A stretch of 29,358 nt of DNA from an uncultured Bacteroidales bacterium (GTDB taxonomy: Bacteria > Bacteroidota > Bacteroidia > Bacteroidales > Paludibacteraceae), in NCBI GenBank assembly GCA_937901025.1, contig CALCGR010000104.1, positions 1-29,358 on the forward strand. Direction: 5' to 3'. Below are positions 1 through 7,463 of this stretch, piece after piece. The notes under the pieces were generated by a model. The model saw nothing but the letters and a program-made list of their open reading frames with translations. It ran no database searches and was not told where the DNA came from. Numbering within the stretch: position 1 is the first letter of the stretch; every line of letters starts with the position of its first letter. The position numbers and the translations under genes are program-made.

Positions 1-55
1 TGCCACGGCTGGCAATTACGGAGCGGCCACGGCTGGCTATCGTGGAGCTGCCACG
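1..55. repeat. Terminal direct repeat, left copy (contig join)
   Basis: These 55 bases are identical to positions 29304-29358. The most likely cause is an assembly overlap of a circular or circularly permuted molecule. It lies inside the 24-bp tandem repeat of the DUF7666 gene, so the number of repeat units at the join could be wrong by one or more. Confidence 0.9.
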
Positions 56-277
56 AGCCGCGGAAAATCAGCAACTGGAGATAGTGGTTTATCCGTAGCG
101 CGAGGCAATGACGTACGCGTAAAGGGTGGTATCGGTGCCGTGCTGGTAATCGCCGAGGAAAACGATTACAACTGCGATATTAAAGACTTTGCCACCGCGA
201 TAGTGGACGGCGAAAAGATTAAAGCGGACACCTGGTACAAGCTGGAAAACGGCGAACTTGTAGAGGCTGAAAACTAA
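2..277 (+). CDS. DUF7666-type repeat protein, C-terminal part (continues from 28894)
   Basis: This is the 3' part of a gene that starts at 28894 and runs through the contig join. Joined through the 55-bp overlap the protein is 228 aa. This part holds the last two regular 8-residue repeats (ATAGNYGA, ATAGYRGA), then a degenerate repeat stretch, then a C-terminal domain containing GIGAVLVIAEEN and KADTWYKLENGELVEAEN. The small repetitive Ala/Thr/Gly units resemble a beta-roll or pentapeptide-like solenoid. The frame ends in TAA 32 nt before the exonuclease gene, so the two are probably co-transcribed. The function of DUF7666 proteins is not known to me; the family name rests on remembered similarity of the N-terminal half. 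Confidence 0.8.
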   Translation, partial: ATAGNYGAATAGYRGAATSRGKSATGDSGLSVARGNDVRVKGGIGAVLVIAEENDYNCDIKDFATAIVDGEKIKADTWYKLENGELVEAEN

Positions 278-309
278 AACCAAAACAATAATCAAAAAAA
301 ATTAGAAAG

Positions 310-1263
310 ATGAAAGAGCAAAACGATTTCGCCGCCCAGGTTGCGGCAACTGAACAAGCCCAGGCACACGCCGAGGAGATTAAGCAAACCCGTATCGGCG
401 GGCTGGGTGGTAGCGATGCAGCTATGGTGCTGCGTATCGGCCAGCGCGGACTATCAGCCCTCACGGCCACGGATACCAAGCGCCTCTGCGTAATGGTAGG
501 TAAGGCCGAGCCGGATAATTTCGGAGGAAATGAGTACACGAAAGCCGGGCACGATTTCGAGGCGTTTGCCGAGGATAAGCTGCCCTTTGGCCAGCACGGT
601 TACGAGCGCGAGCGCTTTATTACCCAGCCGCTCGCTAAATCCTTTAAGACGTTCGCCCACGCTGATTTCGCTTTCGGCGAAAAGCGTACCGATATAGTGG
701 AGTGCAAGTATGTGCAAAAGCCGACCGATAAGGTACGCGAAGAGTATTACGCCCAGCTCCAGTGGTACTATATGCTTGGAGCCTCTACCGTAGAGCTCTA
801 TCACGGCCACGGTGCAGTACCGTTCGATCCTGATCAGGTGGAGGCGTGCGCTACGCTAATCGAGCGCGACGAAGATACGATATCCGCCCTGCTCGCTGGT
901 ATCCGCACGCTCGACGATGCGCTGGCGAACGGCTGGGAGCCTATTATGCCGGATAAGGTAGAGGTAACGGATACACCTGCGGTAGTGCAGCGAGCTTTCG
1001 CCAAACTGGAGGAGCTGAAAACCCAGGAGGCCGAGCTGAAAGCCGCCAAAGATGAGGCCACCGCTACCGTACGCGAGTATATCGAAAACTTTGGCCTTAC
1101 GGGTATCGTATCGGGAGAGAGTAAGCGCCAGGTAATCTACACCAGGGCGAGCGTAAGCCGCAGCTTTGATAGCGCCAAGTTCTTAAAAGACCACCCGGAG
1201 TTTAACGACGTGCCGGACTACTGGAAAACCAGCAACCGCGCTGCAAGTATTACGTTTAAGTAA
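310..1263 (+). CDS. YqaJ-like / lambda-exonuclease-type recombination nuclease
   Basis: The 317-aa product has the core of the PD-(D/E)XK exonucleases that make 3' single-stranded tails for phage recombination. Visible motifs in order are GLGGSDAA (residues about 31-38), Glu84 in AGHDFEAF, HADF (117-120, candidate metal-binding Asp119), DIVECKY (128-134, catalytic Glu131 and Lys133) and QLQWYYM (149-155). Length fits the family. The C-terminal third, with LEELKTQEAELKAAKDE at about 233, looks like a coiled coil. The start follows an A-rich leader without Shine-Dalgarno. A single-strand binding protein candidate lies 1.2 kb downstream, as in many phage recombination modules, but I do not recognise a RecT- or Erf-type annealase next to it. 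Confidence 0.88.
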   Translation: MKEQNDFAAQVAATEQAQAHAEEIKQTRIGGLGGSDAAMVLRIGQRGLSALTATDTKRLCVMVGKAEPDNFGGNEYTKAGHDFEAFAEDKLPFGQHGYERERFITQPLAKSFKTFAHADFAFGEKRTDIVECKYVQKPTDKVREEYYAQLQWYYMLGASTVELYHGHGAVPFDPDQVEACATLIERDEDTISALLAGIRTLDDALANGWEPIMPDKVEVTDTPAVVQRAFAKLEELKTQEAELKAAKDEATATVREYIENFGLTGIVSGESKRQVIYTRASVSRSFDSAKFLKDHPEFNDVPDYWKTSNRAASITFK

Positions 1264-1533
1264 ATGGCTAATTTTAAGGTAATACCGTACCGCAACATTG
1301 ACGGCTACGTAATCCAAAACCGTAAGGCGATTTTCGTACGCGATAAGACGGTAACGAAAGTCAGCGGCGTGTGCATTATAGCTAAACTTATATGGTGCCC
1401 GGAGCGCGAGGGCTTGCGCTGGATAGGCCACTGCGAGAACTGCGAGCGATTTGCTGGACACAAGAAATACGAGGGCGTTAAATGCCGAACCAATAAACCA
1501 CTAAACGCAGGGAAAACTATCCCGGATAGATAA
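1264..1533 (+). CDS. Small Cys-containing protein, unknown function
   Basis: An 89-aa protein whose ATG follows the stop codon of the exonuclease gene directly, so translation is probably coupled. It has cysteines at GVCII, IWCPE, a CENC pair and VKCR, which could bind a metal ion, and a basic C-terminus. I do not recognise a family. Its position suggests a role in recombination or replication, but that is only inference from context. Confidence 0.7.
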   Translation: MANFKVIPYRNIDGYVIQNRKAIFVRDKTVTKVSGVCIIAKLIWCPEREGLRWIGHCENCERFAGHKKYEGVKCRTNKPLNAGKTIPDR

Positions 1534-1559
1534 AAATAACCAACTAAAACAAAACCAAA

Positions 1560-1973
1560 ATGAAAGCTAACGATTTCGGGCAATTAGCAGCCCAGGTGGT
1601 CGCCGCCTTAAATGCTAACGAGTGCCAACCAGTTAAAACCTACACCTCCTACGATTGGCAAAACTTTAATCCGCTATCCGATAAGGAGGCCGAGCGCCTG
1701 GAGGGCTGCGAGGTATCGGGAACCGTTTACCAGGGCGGAGGGCTGGTAGAGATTAAGCTAACAATACACCTTGGCGATGAGGACAAAGCCAAAGCCGAGG
1801 CGGCGCGTAATGTGCTCAAAGCTAAAAACCTCTGCCTTTTGGCCGTAGATGCAAAGCTGGAGAGCCAGCGCAAAGCCAAGGAGGCCGACGATCTACTAAC
1901 CCAAGCCGCAGCCCAGCTTGGTATCCCGGTGGAGGACGTGGAGAAAATCGTAGTAACTGAAACGGAGGACTAA
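1560..1973 (+). CDS. Hypothetical protein, 137 aa, early module
   Basis: The N-terminal part carries KTYTSYDWQNFNPLSDKEAE, then a short segment of probable beta strands (SGTVYQGGGLVEIKLTIHL). The C-terminal half is helical and rich in Ala, Lys and Glu (residues about 77-120), probably a coiled coil, and ends with an acidic tail (TETED). It starts after an A-rich leader and is followed 3 nt later by the next gene. No enzymatic motif is visible and I do not recognise a family. Confidence 0.75.
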   Translation: MKANDFGQLAAQVVAALNANECQPVKTYTSYDWQNFNPLSDKEAERLEGCEVSGTVYQGGGLVEIKLTIHLGDEDKAKAEAARNVLKAKNLCLLAVDAKLESQRKAKEADDLLTQAAAQLGIPVEDVEKIVVTETED

Positions 1974-1976
1974 GCT

Positions 1977-2405
1977 ATGATACCGACCACGATAAACGTA
2001 CAAATTACCAAGAGCCCAAAGCAGTACGAGGCCGTACGCCTGGGTATGGAGGCGAGCTTAACGCCTGGAGAAACCGTAGAGGAGGCAATACACGCCGCTA
2101 CGAGCCAACTAAACGCGATATACGAGCAAATGTACACTGGCGGCGCGAAAGCGCCCCAGGTGCAAACCCAAGCGGCTCCAGCAGCTCCAGCCCAGGAACC
2201 AGCCAAGCCAGCGGCAAAGAAAACCGCCACGGCAAACGATGATCGCGAGCTGCTTACATCTGACGATAAGCGCGTGCAGCAAATTGTAAAGCGACTGGAG
2301 AAAAACCCAGCCCAAAAGGCCGAGATACTGGCGAACGTGCAAAAGTATTACCGAGTAGATGAGCAAGTGGCCAGTATTTTAGGCATGGCCGAAAAACTGA
2401 TTTAA
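1977..2405 (+). CDS. Hypothetical protein with Ala/Pro linker, 142 aa
   Basis: Three parts are visible: an N-terminal domain (residues 1-60) containing INVQITKSPKQYEAVRLGME, a low-complexity Ala/Pro/Gln/Lys linker (about 61-85), and a helical C-terminal domain (about 90-142). This two-domain layout with a flexible linker suggests a protein that joins two partners, for example a loader or accessory factor for the SSB-like protein encoded next. That role is a guess from neighbourhood only; no family is recognised. Confidence 0.72.
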   Translation: MIPTTINVQITKSPKQYEAVRLGMEASLTPGETVEEAIHAATSQLNAIYEQMYTGGAKAPQVQTQAAPAAPAQEPAKPAAKKTATANDDRELLTSDDKRVQQIVKRLEKNPAQKAEILANVQKYYRVDEQVASILGMAEKLI

Positions 2406-2429
2406 TAACCAACTAATAAACCAAATTTT

Positions 2430-3065
2430 ATGCTTACACCAAAAATGGGCGGTATCTTTGACTGCCGCGCATACGATCAATCGGGTAAACTTACCCACGA
2501 CCAGCGAAAGATGCTGGCGGACACCGACAACATAACCTTTTCAGCGCTTATTCCTATCGACCAGGTGCCGGATATGTTTAAGCCGGGTGGCCAGCTCGAT
2601 GAGTTCGCGAAACCAAAATTCAGCAAAAAAGAACGCGAGGCTGCAAAGGCCGAGAACCGCGAGGCCGTGCTGGACGTGGTAAGCGTCAAGTTCAAGGTAG
2701 GCGCGAACGCTAAATGGTTCGATAAGTTCGCAAAGCCGTGCGCACGTCCTACTAACGCAGACCTGGAGGCTAACCGCTATAACGTGCAGATAGATTACAC
2801 GCGTAAGGCGAAAGACCCCTCCAACCCGTTAAAGCCGAGCGGATATTGGGTTAATTCCATTATGATCAGCCCGATAGAGAGCAACCCGTTTAGCGGCCAG
2901 GCTTTCGAGGAGTGCGGCGACGATGATACCGACCACGACGCGAGCCCAAAAGACGGGGCGCTACCCGGAGCGCTGGCAGTTCCCGGAGCCCAGGCACCAG
3001 CGGCCACCGCGCCGCAAGCCAGCCAGGGCGGAACAAATGAGAAGGACGACGATTTGCCGTTTTAA
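2430..3065 (+). CDS. Phage single-stranded-DNA-binding protein candidate with SSB-type C-terminal tip
   Basis: A 211-aa protein with a folded part of about 155 residues, a long disordered Ala/Pro/Gly/Asp tail (about 165-203) and a final KDDDLPF. An acidic tip ending in D-D-(I/L)-P-F is the hallmark of bacterial SSB, where it recruits replication and repair proteins. Size, linker and tip together with the neighbouring exonuclease and primase-like genes make an SSB role likely. I cannot show an OB fold by eye, and the N-terminal sequence (MGGIFDCRAYDQSGKLT) is not a canonical SSB. A member of the DUF2815-like phage SSB group is the main alternative label. The same tip ends the VapE-like ATPase at 4268-5671. 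Confidence 0.7.
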   Translation: MLTPKMGGIFDCRAYDQSGKLTHDQRKMLADTDNITFSALIPIDQVPDMFKPGGQLDEFAKPKFSKKEREAAKAENREAVLDVVSVKFKVGANAKWFDKFAKPCARPTNADLEANRYNVQIDYTRKAKDPSNPLKPSGYWVNSIMISPIESNPFSGQAFEECGDDDTDHDASPKDGALPGALAVPGAQAPAATAPQASQGGTNEKDDDLPF

Positions 3066-3085
3066 TCTATAAGACGCGATTTTAT

Positions 3086-3154
3086 GCGATTTGCGGGGCT
3101 TTTGCCCGATGGGTGGTACAAGTTACCACGAAAATGATAAAAGCCCCGCAAATC
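3086..3154. repeat. Dispersed intergenic element, copy A (nested inverted repeat)
   Basis: Two perfectly complementary 16-nt arms, GATTTGCGGGGCTTTT at 3088-3103 and AAAAGCCCCGCAAATC at 3139-3154, enclose a second inverted repeat, GTGGTA (3113-3118) and TACCAC (3124-3129), separated by CAAGT. The left arm and the GGTACAAGTTACC core recur in four other intergenic regions (11448, 13168, 20496 and, in reverse orientation, 22001). Unlike copies B-D this one is not followed by a recognisable promoter. It fills the gap between the SSB-like gene and the next gene and could act as an RNA hairpin or a protein-binding site. Confidence 0.75.
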
Positions 3155-3180
3155 CAATTTTTACCGAAAAATTTAGAAAT

Positions 3181-3402
3181 ATGGGATATACGTATATAAA
3201 TCCGAGTATAGTAGCGGCCACTATGGAGCTGCTGCAAGACTACAAGAAAAAGCACCCCCAGGACAAAACACCAATGGCGAACGCTTGCGCCGGGGAGCCG
3301 AACGCGCAAAAGGCGCGCTACGTACGAGCCGCCCAGCGTTTAGGCTGGAAAGTAACCCGGAGCCAGGGGCACGTGTACGAGAACGGGATACTTGTATGGT
3401 AG
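3181..3402 (+). CDS. Small protein, 73 aa, unknown function
   Basis: I chose the ATG at 3181 because the longer in-frame version starting at 3091 would begin inside the conserved inverted repeat, and 3181 is preceded by an A-rich leader typical of Bacteroidota. The product begins MGYTYINPSIVAATMELLQ and is basic, with NAQKARYVRAAQRLGWKV resembling a small helix-turn-helix or primase-associated fold. It overlaps the next gene by 7 nt, which implies coupled translation. No firm family is recognised. Confidence 0.65.
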   Translation: MGYTYINPSIVAATMELLQDYKKKHPQDKTPMANACAGEPNAQKARYVRAAQRLGWKVTRSQGHVYENGILVW

Positions 3403-4271
3403 ATTATAAGTGGACGCTGCGCAAAGGCGGCAAGAAACTAACATGCCCCAATTGCGGTCAGCGTAGGTTTGTGCCCTACGTATCCACCTCCGATCACGCC
3501 ACCCTGGCTGGCGATGAGTACGGGCGATGCGATCGAGAGCAAAGCTGCGGCTACCAGCGCTATCCCGGAAAAGAGGTAAAAACCGACGGGATAGAAAAGC
3601 GCGAGATACAACCCCAGCCGCCGCTACGGTTCTACCCCGCCGCCGTGCAAATTGACACCCGTACGCCGCTCTTCGAGTACGTAAGCCGTATGCTGGGCGT
3701 AAGCCGCGCCCTGGAGATTTGGAAACGCTACAAGATAGGACGCGACGGCAAGCGGACGGTTTTTTGGCAGATAGCAAAGGACGGGAGCGTTCGAGCTGGT
3801 AAGAGTATCCCCTATATGGCGAACGGCCACCGGGATAAGACAGACGAGCACCCGGCGAACTGGTTGCATTGCCTACCAGCCTGGAACGGTTACAAGACCG
3901 GGCGAGAGCTGCAGCAGTGTTACTTTGGAGAGCACCTACTAAACGACCACCCGGAGGATAAGGTGGTAATCGTGGAGAGCGAGAAAACCGCCGCCGTTTT
4001 TAGCCAAATATCCCACGGCTGGGTATGGCTTGCAAGTGGCGGGAGCCAGGGGCTAAAGAACCCCGACAAAAATAAAGCCCTGGAGGGGCGCGAGGTTTGG
4101 CTACTACCCGACCACGGCCAATACTGGAGCTGGGCAACAATCGCCCACGAAAACGGATGGCAAATTTTCGATCAGGTCGAAAAAAATCCAACGTTCCCAG
4201 GCTGCGATATACTGGACTTACTGGAAGCCGGATCCCTTGGGCACGATTTGTTAAAATTTAGTAAATTATGA
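3396..4271 (+). CDS. DUF6371/TOPRIM-type primase-like protein
   Basis: The 291-aa product starts with a zinc ribbon (Cys17, Cys20, Cys45, Cys51: CPNC and CDREQSC) as in DNA primases. After a middle region with RTVFWQIAKDGSVRAGK it has QQCYFGEHLL and VVIVESEKTAAV (residues about 189-200), which match the TOPRIM-like half of DUF6371 proteins from Bacteroides mobile elements, and LLPDHGQYWSW (about 235-245). The TOPRIM Glu and one Asp are present, but the classical DxD is reduced to a single Asp (PDHG), which I believe is usual in this group. It probably makes or helps make primers for the VapE-like ATPase encoded next (ATGA overlap at 4268). The ATG at 3396 is preferred over one at 3285, which would overlap the upstream gene by over 100 nt. 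Confidence 0.75.
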   Translation: MVDYKWTLRKGGKKLTCPNCGQRRFVPYVSTSDHATLAGDEYGRCDREQSCGYQRYPGKEVKTDGIEKREIQPQPPLRFYPAAVQIDTRTPLFEYVSRMLGVSRALEIWKRYKIGRDGKRTVFWQIAKDGSVRAGKSIPYMANGHRDKTDEHPANWLHCLPAWNGYKTGRELQQCYFGEHLLNDHPEDKVVIVESEKTAAVFSQISHGWVWLASGGSQGLKNPDKNKALEGREVWLLPDHGQYWSWATIAHENGWQIFDQVEKNPTFPGCDILDLLEAGSLGHDLLKFSKL

Positions 4272-5671
4272 AAATAGAAAAATATAGCACAAGCGACGGC
4301 GGACGTACCAACCCGTGCGAACTGGTAAGCGCGTACTTACTATGGGAACAAGACGGGGGAACGCTGGCGAGCTGGCTGCAAACGTTCGACTTTGACACCC
4401 GAGATGAGATAGAGCGCGCTATCCGCCTATTTATTCGTACGGTAACGATGGACGATTACATGCGCCGAAAAAAGCTCGACGAGGATAACCCGTACGCCGC
4501 CGCGATCTTTACGCGCTATAATAAGATTATGACGGACGCAAACCGCCTGGATAAGTACCCGGTAACGCTATCCGGGGAAATATGGCACGGAGGCTTTAGC
4601 CGTCAAAGACTGGAGGCGAGAACGGAGGCGCTCTTTAGCAGCGTACAACCAGACCCGGATAAGTTCGCCCAGGCTTGCGAGCGTATTAAACGCGTATATA
4701 GCTTAAGCGATACGGACGTGGAGAAAATGCACTTTTTCGTAGAGCAGGTAAAGGCTGGCGATCGGTTCCCCAATAGCCTGCGGCGTATGCTCTATATTTG
4801 GTCTACCGAAATGAAAACGGGCAAAACCACAAGCGCTACGATGCTGGTAAGCCTACTCAACGGCGACCAGGATTACGGCAATATAGCCCGCTATAGTTCC
4901 ACCCTGGCAAACGAAATGCAGGTTAAAAGCTTTGTAGTTCCCAAAATATCCGAGTGTAACGCTGTACTTATGGACGAGTGTTTTTTCGCCGACATGGGCA
5001 AGATGTACGCCGACTTTAAGCGCTTTATGACGAGCAGCAACGGGCGCGCTCGCTTACCGTACGGCCAGGAGTTCGAGTGGACGGGGCAGCCTAACTATAT
5101 AGCCACGTCAAACGATAGCCTTCGCAAGTTTATCAAGGACTGGAGCGACCGCCGCTACCTATCCGTAGAGTTTAAGGTCAAACCTACCGAGCGCCTGGAG
5201 TTTTCCGATATTAAGCAGCTATGGGCTGACTTTGTGCTAAATTCCACCCGTACGAAAGAGTGGAGCGCCTGGGCGGACGAACTGGCACCGATTAGCGAAG
5301 AAAAGGGCGACCGTACCGAGGTAACGGAGGAACTGGAGATAGACCTGCGCAAGCTCGAAATGCTGGAGCGCGTGCTGGCGATGAATACGCCGAGCAAATC
5401 CCCAGCGTGTGCCCAAAACCACGTAGCTCTTAAGACCTTTGTGGACTGGTTTTCTGAAACTATGGGAGTGATGGAGGCACACAAGCGTAAGGCCGAGATA
5501 GAGGCCGCGGTTATTAAGGTGTACGGCGCTCGCTATAGTACGACGAACTACTGGCTACTATCCGCGCTCCAGGAAAGCGCGCAAAAGATGAAAAACGAAA
5601 TAAATAACCCCGCCGCCAGCCAGCCGGATACGAAAGTAGAGGAGGAGCAGGGCGACGACCTACCGTTCTAA
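4268..5671 (+). CDS. VapE/VirE-family (SF3-like) replication ATPase with SSB-type C-terminal tip
   Basis: In this 467-aa protein the ATPase core lies at about residues 175-310: a Walker A region WSTEMKTGKTT (178-188), Walker B AVLMDE (232-237), sensor-like YIATSNDSL and the basic WSDRRYLSVEF segment typical of VapE or P4-type helicases. The N-terminal 170 residues are unassigned. The C-terminus is disordered and ends EEQGDDLPF, the same class of tip that closes bacterial SSB and the SSB-like protein encoded at 2430-3065. It overlaps the primase-like gene by ATGA, so the pair probably forms a primase-helicase unit. The SSB tip on a helicase is unusual and may let it compete for host SSB partners. 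Confidence 0.8.
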   Translation: MKIEKYSTSDGGRTNPCELVSAYLLWEQDGGTLASWLQTFDFDTRDEIERAIRLFIRTVTMDDYMRRKKLDEDNPYAAAIFTRYNKIMTDANRLDKYPVTLSGEIWHGGFSRQRLEARTEALFSSVQPDPDKFAQACERIKRVYSLSDTDVEKMHFFVEQVKAGDRFPNSLRRMLYIWSTEMKTGKTTSATMLVSLLNGDQDYGNIARYSSTLANEMQVKSFVVPKISECNAVLMDECFFADMGKMYADFKRFMTSSNGRARLPYGQEFEWTGQPNYIATSNDSLRKFIKDWSDRRYLSVEFKVKPTERLEFSDIKQLWADFVLNSTRTKEWSAWADELAPISEEKGDRTEVTEELEIDLRKLEMLERVLAMNTPSKSPACAQNHVALKTFVDWFSETMGVMEAHKRKAEIEAAVIKVYGARYSTTNYWLLSALQESAQKMKNEINNPAASQPDTKVEEEQGDDLPF

Positions 5672-5675
5672 ATAT

Positions 5676-6374
5676 ATGGAACTCGACAAACTTTACAATA
5701 TGGACTGCCTGGAGGGTATGAAACAAATCCCCGACGGTTCCGTGGATTTAATAGTATGCGACCCGCCCTATGGCACGATTAAAGGCCTGGGCAAAAATAC
5801 CGACCTGGCAAAGGATGATGATTACGGCTGGGACGTAATTATTCCGACCGACCAGCTATTTGCTGAATACTACCGGGTGCTGCGTAATAATGGCACGCTC
5901 GTACTATTTAGCCAAGAACCGTACACGATGCACCTGCGTACGTTCCGCCAGCAAAATCTTCTCTTTGCCTATCCGATGATATGGAAAAAGCCTACCTGCG
6001 GCAACCCGTTAAAAGCCAAAACCTCGCCGCTATCATTTTTCGAGGACGTAAGCGTATGGCGTAAGCGCGTGGATATCGTAAGTATGCAGCACCCGCTACG
6101 AGAGTACGCCCGCGAGCTGGTTAAGTATATCGGCAAAAACTACCAGCAGGTAGGCGATGACTTTGTGGCAAAGGGTTACGATAAGCCCACCAGGGCGCAG
6201 CACTTTTTAGCCTTTGACTGCAACCAGTTCCACCTATGCACCCGCGAAACCTACGAGCTACTGGATAAGGATTACAAAATAGCGAACTGGGGGGGGGTAT
6301 TTGAGCTACGACGAACTGCAAAAGCGAAACCGCGAATTTTTAGATGCGCAAGATTTAGCAGGCAGCACGTTTAA
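5676..6374 (+). CDS. Beta-class DNA methyltransferase, N-terminal part (frame broken at G9)
   Basis: The N-terminal part carries the catalytic motif DPPYGT (Asp29-Pro-Pro-Tyr32) and YRVLRNNGTLVLFSQEPY, typical of N6-adenine or N4-cytosine methyltransferases. The reading frame is correct up to NWGG at the nine-G run 6289-6297. After that it reads out of frame for about 25 residues (to 6374), while the true C-terminal part continues in the +1 frame. With eight Gs the two parts would join as NWGGYLSYDELQKRN to give a 326-aa protein. Order of motifs (IV, target region, I) defines the beta class. It probably methylates phage DNA against host restriction. As read, this locus encodes a truncated protein. 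Confidence 0.8.
   Translation: MELDKLYNMDCLEGMKQIPDGSVDLIVCDPPYGTIKGLGKNTDLAKDDDYGWDVIIPTDQLFAEYYRVLRNNGTLVLFSQEPYTMHLRTFRQQNLLFAYPMIWKKPTCGNPLKAKTSPLSFFEDVSVWRKRVDIVSMQHPLREYARELVKYIGKNYQQVGDDFVAKGYDKPTRAQHFLAFDCNQFHLCTRETYELLDKDYKIANWGGVFELRRTAKAKPRIFRCARFSRQHV
6289..6297 (+). repeat. G9 homopolymer splitting the methyltransferase frame
   Basis: A run of nine Gs (6289-6297) marks the point where the reading frame of the methyltransferase is lost. A run of eight would restore it. It may be a phase-variable tract or a sequencing error. Confidence 0.85.
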
Positions 6375-6657
6375 CGTTCCGAACGGCTGCGCGTGTGTTA
6401 GTAACGTGCTGGAGTTCGCTAAAGACCTCGACACGTTCCACCCAACCCAAAAGCCCCTGGCGCTGATAGCCCACCTGATACGTATATATTCAAACCCAGG
6501 CGATATAGTGCTGGATACGTGTATGGGTAGCGCTACCACCGCGATAGCTTGCATACGCGAGAAACGCCACTGGATAGGCTACGAACTAAATACCGATTTT
6601 TATAACCAGGCGACCGCCAGGATAAAGCAAACGCTGGCCGAGCCTACACTATTCTAA
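6301..6657 (+). CDS. Beta-class DNA methyltransferase, C-terminal part
   Basis: This is the downstream half of the methyltransferase beginning at 5676. It begins in the other frame with LSYDELQKRNREFLDAQ and holds FHPTQKPLALIAHLI, GDIVLDTCMGSATTAIAC (AdoMet-binding motif I; the usual G-S-G is G-S-A here) and HWIGYEL. The first base shown is simply where the open frame becomes useful; there is no convincing start codon, so it is probably translated only as a fusion when the G run has eight bases, or by +1 frameshifting. The next gene starts 4 nt after its stop. Confidence 0.8.
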   Translation: MSYDELQKRNREFLDAQDLAGSTFNVPNGCACVSNVLEFAKDLDTFHPTQKPLALIAHLIRIYSNPGDIVLDTCMGSATTAIACIREKRHWIGYELNTDFYNQATARIKQTLAEPTLF

Positions 6658-6661
6658 AGAT

Positions 6662-6889
6662 ATGTCTACACTAACCGAGATCTCAAAGAGGGCGATCGCT
6701 CACGCCGACAAATACGAGCACAACCACCGCGCGCACTTTACGTCCTACTATGCCGGGGCGACCGAGCAGCGCCAGGTAGATATTAAGGCGATGCAGAAAT
6801 GGCACTGCAGCCAATGCGGCGAGAGCTGCAAGCTCGCCGCTGACTGCGAGGATATGGAAACAATACGCAAAGCAATAGAGGAGGACTGA
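6662..6889 (+). CDS. Small Cys-containing protein, 75 aa
   Basis: An unrecognised small protein. The C-terminal half has a CSQCGESC cluster and a further Cys in AADCED, and His residues occur at the N-terminal side (HNHRAHF), so a zinc-binding fold is plausible. It sits between the methyltransferase and a lysine-rich protein in a tightly packed run (4 and 3 nt gaps), which supports a real gene. Function unknown. Confidence 0.65.
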   Translation: MSTLTEISKRAIAHADKYEHNHRAHFTSYYAGATEQRQVDIKAMQKWHCSQCGESCKLAADCEDMETIRKAIEED

Positions 6890-6892
6890 CGT

Positions 6893-7198
6893 ATGGAAAA
6901 GGACGATATTAAAGAAAAGAGAGCGAGAAAGGCCAAACGAGCCGAGGAGATTTCGGGAGCTCACTATAAGGCCGGACTTTTAGAGAGAGCCGTAAGGGAT
7001 ATAACAAACGAGGAGCGATACGCCGGGTGTAACAATGAGCAGCAAAAAAAGTTGCAGAACGAGGTAGAATTTGGCTTTAAAGTGCTGACGCAATACGCCG
7101 ATAAGGAGAGTATTTTGCGCGTAACCGCCGCCCTTACCGCCGAGCTATCCGCCACCGCTCAAAAGTGTTACAAGATAGTAGATGAGGGCTGGGTATGA
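6893..7198 (+). CDS. Small helical protein, 101 aa, unknown function
   Basis: Charged, probably all-helical protein. The first 22 residues are strongly basic and acidic mixed (MEKDDIKEKRARKAKRAEE), and the rest has heptad-like spacing (LLERAVRDI, LQNEVEFGFKVL, ILRVTAALTAEL). No family is recognised. It overlaps the next gene by ATGA (7195-7198), so expression is coupled. Confidence 0.65.
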   Translation: MEKDDIKEKRARKAKRAEEISGAHYKAGLLERAVRDITNEERYAGCNNEQQKKLQNEVEFGFKVLTQYADKESILRVTAALTAELSATAQKCYKIVDEGWV

Positions 7199-7440
7199 GC
7201 AGAGCAAAAAAGAAAATGGCAATAATACACGACCTCCAGGGTAGAGGCGACGCGCTACTACTAAAGAGGGACTGCGATTTGATAGCTGACGCGCTGGAGC
7301 TTTACGTGGCAGTAATGAAAAAGAAAGACCCGGAAAAGGCTAAACGCCTGGGCAGTTCTATAATTTGGCGCGCCTTGTATTTCCGAAATTTTGGCAATAT
7401 CATACGAAATCCGTACAAATTGCTATTAAAAAACCAATAA
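7195..7440 (+). CDS. Small basic protein, 81 aa, unknown function
   Basis: Starts within the stop codon of the upstream gene (ATGA). The product is lysine- and arginine-rich at both ends (MSRAKKKMA; NPYKLLLKNQ) with a helical middle (DLIADALELYVAVMKKK), consistent with a small nucleic-acid-binding or host-interaction protein, but no family is recognised. It is followed by a 23-nt A-rich leader for the 282-aa gene. Confidence 0.62.
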   Translation: MSRAKKKMAIIHDLQGRGDALLLKRDCDLIADALELYVAVMKKKDPEKAKRLGSSIIWRALYFRNFGNIIRNPYKLLLKNQ

Positions 7441-7463
7441 CAAACTAACAAAATTTTACAATT

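Noticed and set aside
3091..3180. Upstream extension of the 73-aa gene starting at 3091
   Set aside because: It would read through the nested inverted repeat of copy A, and the same pseudo-start (MRGF...GTSYH) appears at 11453, also within the element and not before a real gene.
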